From NCBI GenBank assembly GCA_026391795.1, contig JAPLDI010000030.1, positions 1 to 40,285 on the forward strand: DNA of 40,285 nucleotides, written 5' to 3'. The notes under the pieces are model-generated. The model was not told the DNA's origin. It saw nothing but the letters and a program-made list of their open reading frames with translations, and did not search any database. How positions within the stretch are numbered: position 1 is the stretch's first letter; each line of letters begins with the position of its first letter. Made by a program: the position numbers and the translations under genes. This document shows, piece by piece, positions 31,570 to 40,285 of the stretch. The DNA comes from Bacteroidota bacterium. GTDB lineage: Bacteria > Bacteroidota > Bacteroidia > Bacteroidales > FEN-979.

Positions 31570-33714
31570 ATGAAAAGAAATTTTATCCTTTTTTCTCTTT
31601 TGCTTATAGGCATAAGCTTTTCTGCTTCTGCCAAGAAAGTTGAAATTTCAGACGCCAGGCTGATCGCTAAGAACACCTGGTATGAGCAGGTAAACCGCCA
31701 TGACGCAGTACCTTATCAGTCGATCGCAATCACAGGCGAGTATGTTGAAAAATATACTTCCTACGACGTCTATTATATTTTTAACATCAACGACAATGGG
31801 TTTGTGATCCTGTCGGCAGATGATATCTGTTACCCGGTCATCGGATTTTCTTTTGAAGGAAACTATTCGCCATCCAACAAGGCAGAAGGGTTTGTTTACT
31901 GGATGGATTTACGTGCCAAGGAAATCGCATACAACATTGAAAACAATGTTCAGGCCAACCAGGAGATCACTTCCCTATGGAAGCATCTTTCGACCAAAGA
32001 TATCAGCCAGCTTGAAAACACAAACAAAGCTGTTCAGGATGTTTTACCTCTGATCACCAGCAATTTTGACCAGGGTTATCCTTACAACTCAATGGTTCCG
32101 GCCGATGCCGGCTGCAGCTCTTTTGACGGCCATGTAACTGTAGGTTGTGTTGCTACCACCATGGCACAGCTCATGTATTATTGGAGATGGCCCAAAACAG
32201 GCAACAGTTCCCATGGTTACACAAGTGCTCATTACGGTTATCTTTTTGCCGATTTCGGAGCCACCACTTACGACTGGGAAGGGATACCCAACCAGCCAAG
32301 CAAAGAATGCAATCCGGTAGCCCTGCTCTCCTACCATGCAGGCATTGGCGTGAATATGAATTACAACTCCGACGGGGCATGCTCTTCAGGAGCCTATTCG
32401 GCAGACATGAAAGATGCCATGAAAAATTACTTTAAGTATTCATCGTCGATTACGTATGCCAAGAAAATAAATTACTCCACTGCAAACTGGAACAGCTTGT
32501 TGCAGGGCGATCTCGATATCGGCCAGCCCCTCTATTATTCCGGTTCAGGCCCCGGCGGGGGACATGCATGGGTGTGTGACGGTTACCAGTCGCCCGATTA
32601 TTATCATTTCAATTTAGGATGGAGCGGAAGTTCAAACGGTTATTATTACCTCAACAACATCAATCCAGGAGGATATACCTTCAATAACGGTCAGGAAGCC
32701 GTCGTACATGTTTTTCCTGATCCTGCCCAATACCCCCTGTTTTGCACTGGAAATACCAATGTGTCAACGTATGATTTCGGCTCTATTGAAGATGGCAGCG
32801 GCCCGGTAGCCAATTACCAGAACAATGCCAACTGCAGCTGGCTGATCGCTCCGGATGACAGCGTCAACTATGTAAAACTGACATTCTCAAAATTCAATAC
32901 AGATGCTGCTGATTTTGTAACCGTCTATGACGGAGCCACGACTTCAGATCCCGTACTTGGAACTTTTTCAGGGTCCACGGTTCCCTCGGGGACCATTCAA
33001 TCCACCGGTCCGAAAATGCTCGTTAAATTTGTTTCAAACAGCTCAATTACAGCTCCCGGCTTCCTGGCCATGTATGAAATATCACCGGTAAGTTTCTGCA
33101 ACACCAACACAACCCTTACGGATGTCACCGGATCCTTTAGTGACAACAGCAACCGTTTTCAATACCGGAACAGTACGTTATGCAAATGGTTCATCACACC
33201 CACAAACGCAACCTCGATCACCATCAACTTTAACAACTTCAACACGGAAGATGTAAACGATAAAGTTCAGGTTTACAACACGGTTACCAACCCTCCTGTT
33301 AAACTTGTTGAATACTCAGGCGATCACACTGCCTTACCGCTGGACCCTGTGACGATCCCCTCCGGCAAGGGACTGGTTGTCTGGTCATCAAACAAAAGCA
33401 TCCGTGGCGAAGGCTGGGATGCAAGCTATTCGGTGACTGTAGGAACCAATGATCAGAAAGCATTTGAAGATCTTTCGGTTTTCCCGAACCCGACCAACGG
33501 CTGGATCAACATTCAGTTCACAATGACCGAAATCCAGTCTGTCAGGATCGATGTCCTCTCCATGAAGGGTGAAAACGTTTACAGTCAAAACCTTGGAAAT
33601 TTTAAGGGAACATTTGACAAGCAGGTGGATCTTTCATCGTTGGCAAAAGGAGTTTATATCCTTCGCCTGACCAGCGACCATGGATCATCTTATCAGAAGG
33701 TAGTCCTTAATTAA
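31570..33714 (+). CDS. C10 (streptopain-like) cysteine peptidase, two CUB domains, T9SS sorting
   Basis: A 714-aa secreted pre-pro-protein. Signal peptide 1 to about 21. A Spi/propeptide-like domain (about 22-110) contains YYIFNINDNGFVILSADD and YPVIGFSFEGNY. The C10 peptidase domain (about 145-385) has catalytic Cys193 in VGCVATTMAQLMYYWRWP and His332 in GGHAWVCDGY, then YYHFNLGWSGSSNGYYYL. Two CUB-like domains follow (about 390-510, ending LVKFVSNSSITAPGF; and about 515-625). The T9SS tail is VFPNPTNGWINIQ ... LAKGVYILRL. It is likely an extracellular protease kept inactive by its pro-domain until secretion. First of three paralogues in the cluster; CUB domains are uncommon in bacteria. Confidence 0.93.
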   Translation: MKRNFILFSLLLIGISFSASAKKVEISDARLIAKNTWYEQVNRHDAVPYQSIAITGEYVEKYTSYDVYYIFNINDNGFVILSADDICYPVIGFSFEGNYSPSNKAEGFVYWMDLRAKEIAYNIENNVQANQEITSLWKHLSTKDISQLENTNKAVQDVLPLITSNFDQGYPYNSMVPADAGCSSFDGHVTVGCVATTMAQLMYYWRWPKTGNSSHGYTSAHYGYLFADFGATTYDWEGIPNQPSKECNPVALLSYHAGIGVNMNYNSDGACSSGAYSADMKDAMKNYFKYSSSITYAKKINYSTANWNSLLQGDLDIGQPLYYSGSGPGGGHAWVCDGYQSPDYYHFNLGWSGSSNGYYYLNNINPGGYTFNNGQEAVVHVFPDPAQYPLFCTGNTNVSTYDFGSIEDGSGPVANYQNNANCSWLIAPDDSVNYVKLTFSKFNTDAADFVTVYDGATTSDPVLGTFSGSTVPSGTIQSTGPKMLVKFVSNSSITAPGFLAMYEISPVSFCNTNTTLTDVTGSFSDNSNRFQYRNSTLCKWFITPTNATSITINFNNFNTEDVNDKVQVYNTVTNPPVKLVEYSGDHTALPLDPVTIPSGKGLVVWSSNKSIRGEGWDASYSVTVGTNDQKAFEDLSVFPNPTNGWINIQFTMTEIQSVRIDVLSMKGENVYSQNLGNFKGTFDKQVDLSSLAKGVYILRLTSDHGSSYQKVVLN

Positions 33715-33720
33715 TTAAGG
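33705..33720 (+). terminator. Weak palindrome after first C10 peptidase
   Basis: CCTTAATTAATTAAGG is a perfect 16-bp palindrome overlapping the stop codon, followed by ATTTTTCTTTCTTC. The stem is AT-rich and short, so termination is uncertain. It may attenuate rather than end the cluster transcript. Confidence 0.35.
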
Positions 33721-33820
33721 CTGATTTTTCTTTCTTCTATTTGCAGGAACAGAAGCCTGATAGCCGGGTATTGTCTTGAATTGTATTTATTCCTGCTTCA
33801 TCTTTTAATGGAACCGATCT

Positions 33821-36169
33821 ATGAAAACGATAATAACTTTTATTGCAAGCATAACCTTGTTGGTCACTTCAGGTTTCACCCAATCCCAATCCGGCAAACC
33901 CATCGTTATTAAAGCCAACTATTTTGATATCTCGCCTCCGCTCCGGGAGATGGTGAACCAGTTCTCCGTCAAAGCGGATCAGTCGTGGAAAGAAAATGTC
34001 GTGAAGAACGCTCTTAACGTATACAGTCCCGGCGCAGATAATTCTGATCCCAATTTTATTGATCCTGTTCAGCAGATGACCTTCGGGCAGGTGCAGAGCG
34101 ATACAACAATTCAGAACTTTGAAGGCATCGGTGCCGCCGGATCCCTTCCCCCCGATACGGATGGAGATGTATCCTCGAATTATTACTTCCAGGTTGTAAA
34201 TACCAAGTACAAGATCTTTAACAAGACAGGTGGCGGGGTTTACGGACCATTCAACAACAACACAGTCTTTACCGGATTGCCGAACAACACCAATGACGGA
34301 GATGCCATTGTTCTTTACGACGAAAAAGCCGGTCGTTGGCTGTTCAGCCAGTTTGCACTGCCCAATTATCCGAACGGGCCCTTTTACCAGAACGTAGCCA
34401 TTTCACAGACCAACGATCCTACCGGCTCCTGGTATCGTTACCAGTTCACCTTTTCAGATATGCCCGACTATCCCAAACTTTCTGTTTGGCAGGATGCCTA
34501 TTACATGACGGTCCGCAGGTTTGCATCAGGTTCCGGCAACTGGCTCGGCCCCGCTGCAGTGGCTATGGACCGTACAAAAATGCTGGCCGGGGATGCTGCT
34601 CCGACCATGGTGATGTTCAACCTTCCATCCTCTTCCGAAGGCCCCCTCTCCCTTGACTGCGACAGCGACTTTCCGCCTGCAGGAACACCCAACTATGTTT
34701 CTTACCTTGTCCAAAATCCTGCACAGCTAAACATGTATGAGTTTCATGTGGACTGGGGCAACACATCCAACAGTACATTTAACCTTGCGACAAGTGTCCC
34801 GATCTCTTCCTTTTCGACCATGGGATCCAACGTAATCCCGCAGCTGGGAACAAGCAAGAAACTGGATGCATTCAGCAGAAAAGGATTGATGTTCCGCATG
34901 CCGTTCCGGAAATTTAACAGCTACTGGTCTGTTGTAGCAAGTTTCACCGTTAGTGCTTCGGGAAAAGCCGGTGTCCGCTGGATGGAACTCCGCAACAGCG
35001 GTTCAGGATGGAGCCTCTATCAGGAAGGGACTTATGCTCCTGACGCCACAAACCACAGGTGGATGCCAAGTATAGCCATGGATACATCGGGAAACATTGC
35101 CCTTGGCTATTCAATCTCGAGTTCAACCATGTATCCTTCCATCCGGTATACCGGAAGACTCAAGAGTGATGCTCTGGGCACCATGTCCCTGGCTGAAAAG
35201 GGAATCATAAACGGAGGCGGATGCCAAACCGATAACTCCGGTAGATGGGGAGACTACAGCGCAATGTCAGTCGATCCTTCCGCTCCCGGCACATTCTGGT
35301 ACACCACTGAATATTATTCATCCACATCCGATGCCAGCTGGCAAACCCGGATCGCTTCGTTCTCTATCGGCACTGCATTTGCTTCCTATGCAACAGCGGC
35401 CCCCGGGATCATCTGTCAGGGGGCGGATTCTATTCAGCTCAAATCTGTTGCCTACGGCGGATCAGGAACCTATACCTATTCATGGACCTCGGTTCCTGCC
35501 GGTTTCACATCGGCATTGAAAGAGCCCAAAGCCGCCCCTGCGGTGGACACTAAATATATTGTTGCCGTCAGCGATGGCTCAAAAACCAGGATTGACACTA
35601 CCAATGAGGTGACCGTGATGGGTACGCCTTACACTTTTGCCGGAAATGATACCATCGTTGAGCCTTCCCTGGTCTCGATCGACCTTCACGGCATTGCAAA
35701 CAATTACCGTGCATTTCAATGGCAAACCACCGGAAACGGAACTTTCGGCAGCGTGACCCAGCTTAACACTACGTACACTTTCGGCACGATTGATAAGACC
35801 AATGGAACCGTGACCCTGAAACTTACCGCAGTTCCGAATCCCCCCTGCTCAGGAAATTTCACCAGCACACGGACAATCTATTTGTGGCCGCTCGGCATTC
35901 CAAAAAATACCAGCTCAGGATTAGCCTTCAACATTCAGCCTAACCCCGCCTGGAAAAATGTTTCAATCCTGATCAGCGGACTTGAAAACACCTATGGTGT
36001 CCTGACAATTCTGAACATGAACGGAACTGCTGTATATTCATCTGATATAACACCTTCTTCAACTGTCATTACCAAAGAAATAGATCTCAGCAGCTTTTCC
36101 AAAGGCATCTATATCGTCAGACTGAGGACTGATCGTTCGGTAGCAGTAAAACAACTTGTTGTGCAATAA
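33821..36169 (+). CDS. Large T9SS-exported protein of unknown function
   Basis: A 782-aa protein. Signal peptide about 1-20. The middle (about 90-515) reads FEGIGAAGSLPPDTDGDVSS and then YYFQVVNTKYKIFNKTGG, with repeated WxxSQF/AVAMDRTKML/TYAPDATNHRWMPSIAMD segments. These look like beta-propeller or sialidase-type repeats, but no catalytic motif is recognised. An Ig/PKD-like module (about 525-605: SVAYGGSGTYTYSWTSVPAGF) follows. The T9SS tail is FNIQPNPAWKNVSILIS ... SSFSKGIYIVRLRTD. It sits between two C10 peptidase genes (106 bp after the first, 44 bp before the second). It could be an adhesin, a substrate-binding exoprotein or an inhibitor scaffold; no evidence selects among these. Confidence 0.82.
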   Translation: MKTIITFIASITLLVTSGFTQSQSGKPIVIKANYFDISPPLREMVNQFSVKADQSWKENVVKNALNVYSPGADNSDPNFIDPVQQMTFGQVQSDTTIQNFEGIGAAGSLPPDTDGDVSSNYYFQVVNTKYKIFNKTGGGVYGPFNNNTVFTGLPNNTNDGDAIVLYDEKAGRWLFSQFALPNYPNGPFYQNVAISQTNDPTGSWYRYQFTFSDMPDYPKLSVWQDAYYMTVRRFASGSGNWLGPAAVAMDRTKMLAGDAAPTMVMFNLPSSSEGPLSLDCDSDFPPAGTPNYVSYLVQNPAQLNMYEFHVDWGNTSNSTFNLATSVPISSFSTMGSNVIPQLGTSKKLDAFSRKGLMFRMPFRKFNSYWSVVASFTVSASGKAGVRWMELRNSGSGWSLYQEGTYAPDATNHRWMPSIAMDTSGNIALGYSISSSTMYPSIRYTGRLKSDALGTMSLAEKGIINGGGCQTDNSGRWGDYSAMSVDPSAPGTFWYTTEYYSSTSDASWQTRIASFSIGTAFASYATAAPGIICQGADSIQLKSVAYGGSGTYTYSWTSVPAGFTSALKEPKAAPAVDTKYIVAVSDGSKTRIDTTNEVTVMGTPYTFAGNDTIVEPSLVSIDLHGIANNYRAFQWQTTGNGTFGSVTQLNTTYTFGTIDKTNGTVTLKLTAVPNPPCSGNFTSTRTIYLWPLGIPKNTSSGLAFNIQPNPAWKNVSILISGLENTYGVLTILNMNGTAVYSSDITPSSTVITKEIDLSSFSKGIYIVRLRTDRSVAVKQLVVQ

Positions 36170-36213
36170 TTGCATAGAAATGATCTTCAGCACCTTTTAA
36201 TCACAATCCTGAT

Positions 36214-38352
36214 ATGCTGAAAAAAGCGGTTTTTGTATTTCTTTCTCTCCTGTTTGCAAATGGTTTGCTTGCAAAACAAGTTGGGTTTGAGGATGCAAAA
36301 ACCGCTGCTCTTCATTTTTACGGGGAAAGGGCCGGTCAGCAAGGCCCCGGCAGTAATATGCCCTATTCTGTTTCCGGTTCCTTTGTTGTGAAGGACTATG
36401 AAATCCCTGTGTATTATGTCTTCAACATCAATAATAAAGGATACATCATCGTTTCGGCGGAGGATGCAGTCACGCCTGTTCTTGCTTATTCCTTCGAGGG
36501 GATCTATACGGAGGAGAACCAGGCTCCCCAGTTCACGGCATGGATGGCACAATATGCCCGGCAAATAGGGTATGCGCGGAAAGTCGCGGCTTCTCCTTTC
36601 CCGGGAACGGTGGTATCCTGGAATCACCTTCGTGATCAAAGTTTCAATTCTCCTTCACAAAGAACAGGTACCCGGGATGTGGATCCCATGATCTCCTCCG
36701 ACTGGAACCAGCCCGGACCTTACAATGAAATGTGTCCCGCCGACCCGGCAGGACCAAACGGACATGCCCTCGTCGGATGCGTCCCCGTATGCATGGGGCA
36801 AATCATGTATTACTACCGCTGGCCCGACCATGGAACCGGTTCTTACACCTATTTAGATTCCACCTACGGAACGCAGCATGCGAGCTTCGACAGTACCTGG
36901 TACCAGTGGAACAACATGAAGAATACGATCTCCTCAAGCGACCCGGGGATTGCTCTATTACTTTATCACCTTGGCGTTTCCGTCGACCTCCGCTACGGGC
37001 CAACCAGTTCAGGGATGTATAACCACAAAGCTGCCTATGCGCTGCGAACCTATTTCAAGTATTCTCCTGAAACCCGTTATGTTTACCGTGACAGTACCAG
37101 CCTGAACTGGGACAGCCTGATCATCGCCCATCTTGACCGTAAGATGCCGCTCTATTATGCAGGATGGTCGGTTCCGAACATCAACGGACATGCATTTGTT
37201 TGTGATGGATACCAGGGAGGCGACTATTTTCATTTTAACTTCGGATGGAGCGGTTCCTTCAACGGCTATTTTTATCTCGACAATCTTACTCCCGGCGGGA
37301 ATAATTTCAATCTTGCCCAGGAACTCATCATTAACATCTACCCGGATACACTCAATTATACGTATCCTCCCTATTGCTCAGGGCTCTCAACAGTGAAATT
37401 TAACCAGGGCAGCCTCACCGACGGAAGCGGCCCGACACGAAATTACCAGGTCGGTGCAGACTGCAGCTGGTTGATCGATCCGCAAACAGAGACAGATTCC
37501 ATCTCAAAAATTACACTGACCTTCGACCGGTTTGAGACCTCCCCCAGTGACGTTGTCAGTGTTTATGACGGAGCAGCTGCCACCGCTAACCTGCTTGGAA
37601 GTTTTCATGGAAGCGCATTGCCGCCGTCGTTAACCTCCACCGGGAATAAAATGTTTGTCACCTTCAGTTCGAACGGGCCCTCTTCTTCCGGCTGGTCAGC
37701 CAACTACTCAACCACCATCCCGGTATGGTGCACCGGACAGCAAACGATCACAGCAGACACGGCAGATATCACAGACGGAAGCCTGAATTTTAACTACCAC
37801 AACAATTCGTTCTGCCGCTGGATGATCAATCCGGCCAACGGGAAGAAACCACTGACCGTATATTTCAAATCGTTCGACACCGAACCGGTGAAAGACCTTC
37901 TCCGGATCCTTGATCCTGTCTCCCATGATACGCTGGCAGTAATTTCAGGTCAGTATGGCTCATCCGGTCTGCCTGATTCGGTATCTTCACCAAGCGGTAA
38001 AATTTTCCTCATCTTTTCATCCAACAGTTCTGTCACTGCGGGCGGCTTCCACCTCTATTATCCGAAATCCTCCCTGGGTATCATTGAGAAATCTTCATTG
38101 ACGGAATTAAAGATATTCCCGAACCCGGTGCATGACGTTATCAACGTCAGTTTCCATAGTGCTGGCGCCACCTATATGGATATCAGCCTCTCTTCCATGC
38201 AGGGGCAGTCCCTGTCTGAAAGAAAGGTTGCATGCATAACCGGCAGAAACCAGTTCAGTATACCGGTAAACAATGTTCGTCCCGGAATTTATCTGCTTCG
38301 CCTGCAAAATGAGGCTGTAAGCGAAACCTACAAGGTCATCGTCACTAACTAA
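36214..38352 (+). CDS. C10 (streptopain-like) cysteine peptidase paralogue 2
   Basis: 712 aa, same architecture as the first: signal (about 1-20), Spi-like pro-domain (VYYVFNINNKGYIIVSAEDA), C10 domain with Cys189 in VGCVPVCMGQIMYYYRWP and His326 in NGHAFVCDGYQGGDYFHFNFGWSGSFNG, two CUB-like domains, and a T9SS tail (IFPNPVHDVINVSF ... PGIYLLRLQ). The active-site neighbourhood differs from its sisters: GCVPVCMGQ where they have GCVATTMAQ and GCVATAMSQ, adding a second Cys close to the nucleophile. Catalysis is still plausible because Cys and His are retained. It starts 44 bp after the exoprotein gene and 47 bp before paralogue 3. Confidence 0.92.
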   Translation: MLKKAVFVFLSLLFANGLLAKQVGFEDAKTAALHFYGERAGQQGPGSNMPYSVSGSFVVKDYEIPVYYVFNINNKGYIIVSAEDAVTPVLAYSFEGIYTEENQAPQFTAWMAQYARQIGYARKVAASPFPGTVVSWNHLRDQSFNSPSQRTGTRDVDPMISSDWNQPGPYNEMCPADPAGPNGHALVGCVPVCMGQIMYYYRWPDHGTGSYTYLDSTYGTQHASFDSTWYQWNNMKNTISSSDPGIALLLYHLGVSVDLRYGPTSSGMYNHKAAYALRTYFKYSPETRYVYRDSTSLNWDSLIIAHLDRKMPLYYAGWSVPNINGHAFVCDGYQGGDYFHFNFGWSGSFNGYFYLDNLTPGGNNFNLAQELIINIYPDTLNYTYPPYCSGLSTVKFNQGSLTDGSGPTRNYQVGADCSWLIDPQTETDSISKITLTFDRFETSPSDVVSVYDGAAATANLLGSFHGSALPPSLTSTGNKMFVTFSSNGPSSSGWSANYSTTIPVWCTGQQTITADTADITDGSLNFNYHNNSFCRWMINPANGKKPLTVYFKSFDTEPVKDLLRILDPVSHDTLAVISGQYGSSGLPDSVSSPSGKIFLIFSSNSSVTAGGFHLYYPKSSLGIIEKSSLTELKIFPNPVHDVINVSFHSAGATYMDISLSSMQGQSLSERKVACITGRNQFSIPVNNVRPGIYLLRLQNEAVSETYKVIVTN

Positions 38353-38399
38353 TAGATCCTGAATTCAATCATTCCCCAACCAATATACCGTAACCCTGA

Positions 38400-40285
38400 A
38401 TGAAAAAAATCTACTCCCTTGTTCTCAGTTTCCTCCTGGTCTCCTCTCTGGTTTCCGGCAGTAAAGTAACGATTGAAAAAGCCCGTCAGGTGGGATCCAA
38501 TTTCTTCTTTGAGAGGCACACGCAACATCAGCAACTGAATTACGGGGACCTGAAAGTAAAAGAATCATATACCAAGAAATTCAATGGAAACGCGGTATTT
38601 TTCATCTTCAATTTCACCAACAACGGGTATGTTATTGTTTCTGCAGATGATGCAGTTCCTCCTGTACTTGCGTATTCGTTTGACGGAAGTTTTTCACAAA
38701 ACAACCAGCCGCCTCAGTTTATCAACTGGATGGAAGGCTATGCGAAACAGATCGATCAGACCATCCTGCATCCGGAAAACGCTGTTTATGATTTTCATTC
38801 AGACTGGCAACGGCTTTCCACTGCGGATCCCAAAAATCTCGACAGCAGTCCTCTTACAGATGTTGCGCCTTTGCTGACCTCAACCTGGGACCAGGGAACT
38901 TTTTACAACCTGCTGTGCCCGCTGGATGCTTCCGGTCCCTATGGCCGTGTCTGGGCCGGGTGCGTTGCAACAGCCATGTCGCAAGTGATGTACTATTACC
39001 GTTGGCCGGTTACCGGTGTCGGATCACATTGTTACACACCCTGGGGTTACCCGGAACAGTGTGCCGATTTCGCAAATACCACTTATAAATGGGATGAGAT
39101 GCTGAATGCCATCGGATTCCCGGATACTGCCGTTGCCACCCTCATCTGGCATGCAGGGATTGCCGTAAACATGATGTACTCCCCGACAGGCTCCGGCGCA
39201 TACAGTGAAGATGCCCTCACGGCCATGATCAATACGTTCAGGTATTCACCCAATGCTCACCTGGTTTCGAGGGATGGAACCTCTACCGACCAGTATAACT
39301 CCATTCTCAGGGACAACCTCGATCATAAGCGGGTGATGTACTACGATGGTTACGGGACCGGAGGACATGCCTTCAACGTTGACGGTTACCAGGGAACCGA
39401 CTACTTCCATTTCAACTGGGGATGGAGCGGATCTTTCAACGGATATTTTTACCTGAACAACCTTAACCCGGGAGGCGATGATTTCACTAATGGCCAGCGG
39501 GCCATGGTTGAACTCTATCCCGATACCCTCAGCAATACCTACCCCGCCTATTGTACCGGTCAGCATGAACTGAAAGCCCTTAAAGGAACTTTTGAAGACG
39601 GCAGCGGACCTGTGCAGAATTACCAGAATAATGATGCCTGCAGATGGCTGATCGACCCGCAGAGCAACTCTGATTCCGTTGTCAGCATCACGGTCAACTT
39701 CAACCGTTTCAGCACGGAATCGGGGACCGATGTGGTCAATGTGTACCAGGGTGCTTCTGTAAGTGACAGCCTGATCGGATCCTTTTCGGGCGATAACCTA
39801 CCACCGGGTATCACGGTTAGCGGCGAAAAAGCCCTTGTCACTTTCACTTCCAATGGAATTACCCGGAAGCCCGGTTGGCTGGCCTCTTACTCTGCCGAGT
39901 CGTATGACTGGTGTTCGGGGACAACGCAAGTATTTTCAGATCCCGAAGGCACCTTTACGGATGGAAGCGGCAATTACAATTATAAGAACGGTACGGTTTG
40001 CAAATGGCAGATAACCCCGTCGGCCCAAAGAAGCCTCCGTCTTGTTTTTAATTCCTTCTTTACGGAACCTGTCTATGATAATGTTAAAATCTATGACATT
40101 CAAACCCAACAGCTGCTGGCCACCTATTCAGGTGATTATAACTCAAATCCTCCACCGGCCGTAATTGCTCCCAGCGGAAAAATGCTCATCATGTTTTCTA
40201 CCAACCAGAGCATCACCGATGCGGGATGGAGTGCCACCTGGACACATGAACCCATGGGAACTGATGACAACACTGGGTCAGAAGC
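38400..40285 (+). CDS. C10 (streptopain-like) cysteine peptidase paralogue 3, 3' end missing
   Basis: 628 codons are visible from the ATG at 38400, with no stop before the window edge. Order: signal MKKIYSLVLSFLLVSSLVSG, pro-domain (FFIFNFTNNGYVIVSADDAV, PPVLAYSFDG), C10 domain with Cys188 in WAGCVATAMSQVMYYYRWP and His323 in GTGGHAFNVDGYQGTDYFHF, then CUB1 (about 380-500, GSGPVQNYQNNDACRWLIDP) and CUB2 (about 505-615, DGSGNYNYKNGTVCKWQITP). By comparison with the sisters, only about 85 residues, including the T9SS tail, should lie beyond the edge. It is 47 bp after paralogue 2 on the same strand and probably co-transcribed. Confidence 0.93.
   Translation, partial: MKKIYSLVLSFLLVSSLVSGSKVTIEKARQVGSNFFFERHTQHQQLNYGDLKVKESYTKKFNGNAVFFIFNFTNNGYVIVSADDAVPPVLAYSFDGSFSQNNQPPQFINWMEGYAKQIDQTILHPENAVYDFHSDWQRLSTADPKNLDSSPLTDVAPLLTSTWDQGTFYNLLCPLDASGPYGRVWAGCVATAMSQVMYYYRWPVTGVGSHCYTPWGYPEQCADFANTTYKWDEMLNAIGFPDTAVATLIWHAGIAVNMMYSPTGSGAYSEDALTAMINTFRYSPNAHLVSRDGTSTDQYNSILRDNLDHKRVMYYDGYGTGGHAFNVDGYQGTDYFHFNWGWSGSFNGYFYLNNLNPGGDDFTNGQRAMVELYPDTLSNTYPAYCTGQHELKALKGTFEDGSGPVQNYQNNDACRWLIDPQSNSDSVVSITVNFNRFSTESGTDVVNVYQGASVSDSLIGSFSGDNLPPGITVSGEKALVTFTSNGITRKPGWLASYSAESYDWCSGTTQVFSDPEGTFTDGSGNYNYKNGTVCKWQITPSAQRSLRLVFNSFFTEPVYDNVKIYDIQTQQLLATYSGDYNSNPPPAVIAPSGKMLIMFSTNQSITDAGWSATWTHEPMGTDDNTGSE

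Overview
The window is chromosomal DNA from a Bacteroidota bacterium, probably in or near the Bacteroidales. The evidence is: (i) several secreted proteins end in a type IX secretion (T9SS) sorting domain of the form 'PNPxxG ... L..LxKGxYxxRLxx'; (ii) the Bacteroidota -7 promoter element TAnnTTTG sits shortly upstream of many starts, with few clear Shine-Dalgarno sequences; (iii) lineage-typical families are present: DUF2723 membrane proteins, ABC permease/M1 aminopeptidase fusions and MbnP-like lipoproteins. The species cannot be named from the sequence alone. No tRNA, rRNA, CRISPR array, phage or insertion sequence was found.

Layout. 1-3564 (minus): ung, an MbnP-like copper-site lipoprotein, its MauG/MbnH-like di-haem partner, then ispE running off the left edge. 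3678-4749 (plus): a 42-aa lipoprotein that was easy to miss, with its own terminator, then a probable outer-membrane beta-barrel with a lysine-rich linker. 4816-6350: divergent birA and radC. 6387-10084 (minus): DUF2723 membrane protein and NodB-type polysaccharide deacetylase. 10198-11668 (plus): gpmA and a PPP-type phosphatase. 11727-16122 (plus): an ABC ATPase and a permease/M1 aminopeptidase fusion broken by an apparent one-base frameshift. 16186-17791 (minus): a small lipoprotein and a carboxypeptidase-regulatory-like protein. 17943-19208 (plus): an SGNH hydrolase-PKD-T9SS protein. 19215-25103 (minus): ftcD, a two-receiver/PEP-synthase-like protein and an FHS-type MFS transporter. 25291-27345 (plus): a lipoprotein zinc peptidase. 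27548-28052: a decayed alpha/beta hydrolase. 28344-29474: a SlyD-like FKBP/DUF6882 fusion. 29482-31351 (minus): a VOC protein and hutI. 31570-40285 (plus): three paralogous C10 (streptopain-like) cysteine peptidases with pro-domain, two CUB domains and (in the two complete copies) a T9SS tail, interleaved with a 782-aa T9SS exoprotein. The third peptidase runs off the right edge.

How the genes relate. FtcD and HutI both belong to histidine-to-glutamate degradation, but hutH and hutU are not here. MbnP and MbnH form an enzyme-substrate maturation pair. The right-hand 8.7 kb is a secreted-protease cluster feeding the T9SS.

The most unusual non-genic signal is a set of degenerate tandem repeats with strict 7- or 8-nt periods. 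They sit at gene ends, overlap stop and start codons, encode C-terminal tails, and appear to have inserted about 27 in-frame codons into hutI together with a perfect GC-rich palindrome. Most functional calls rest on motif recognition by eye; no database search was run.
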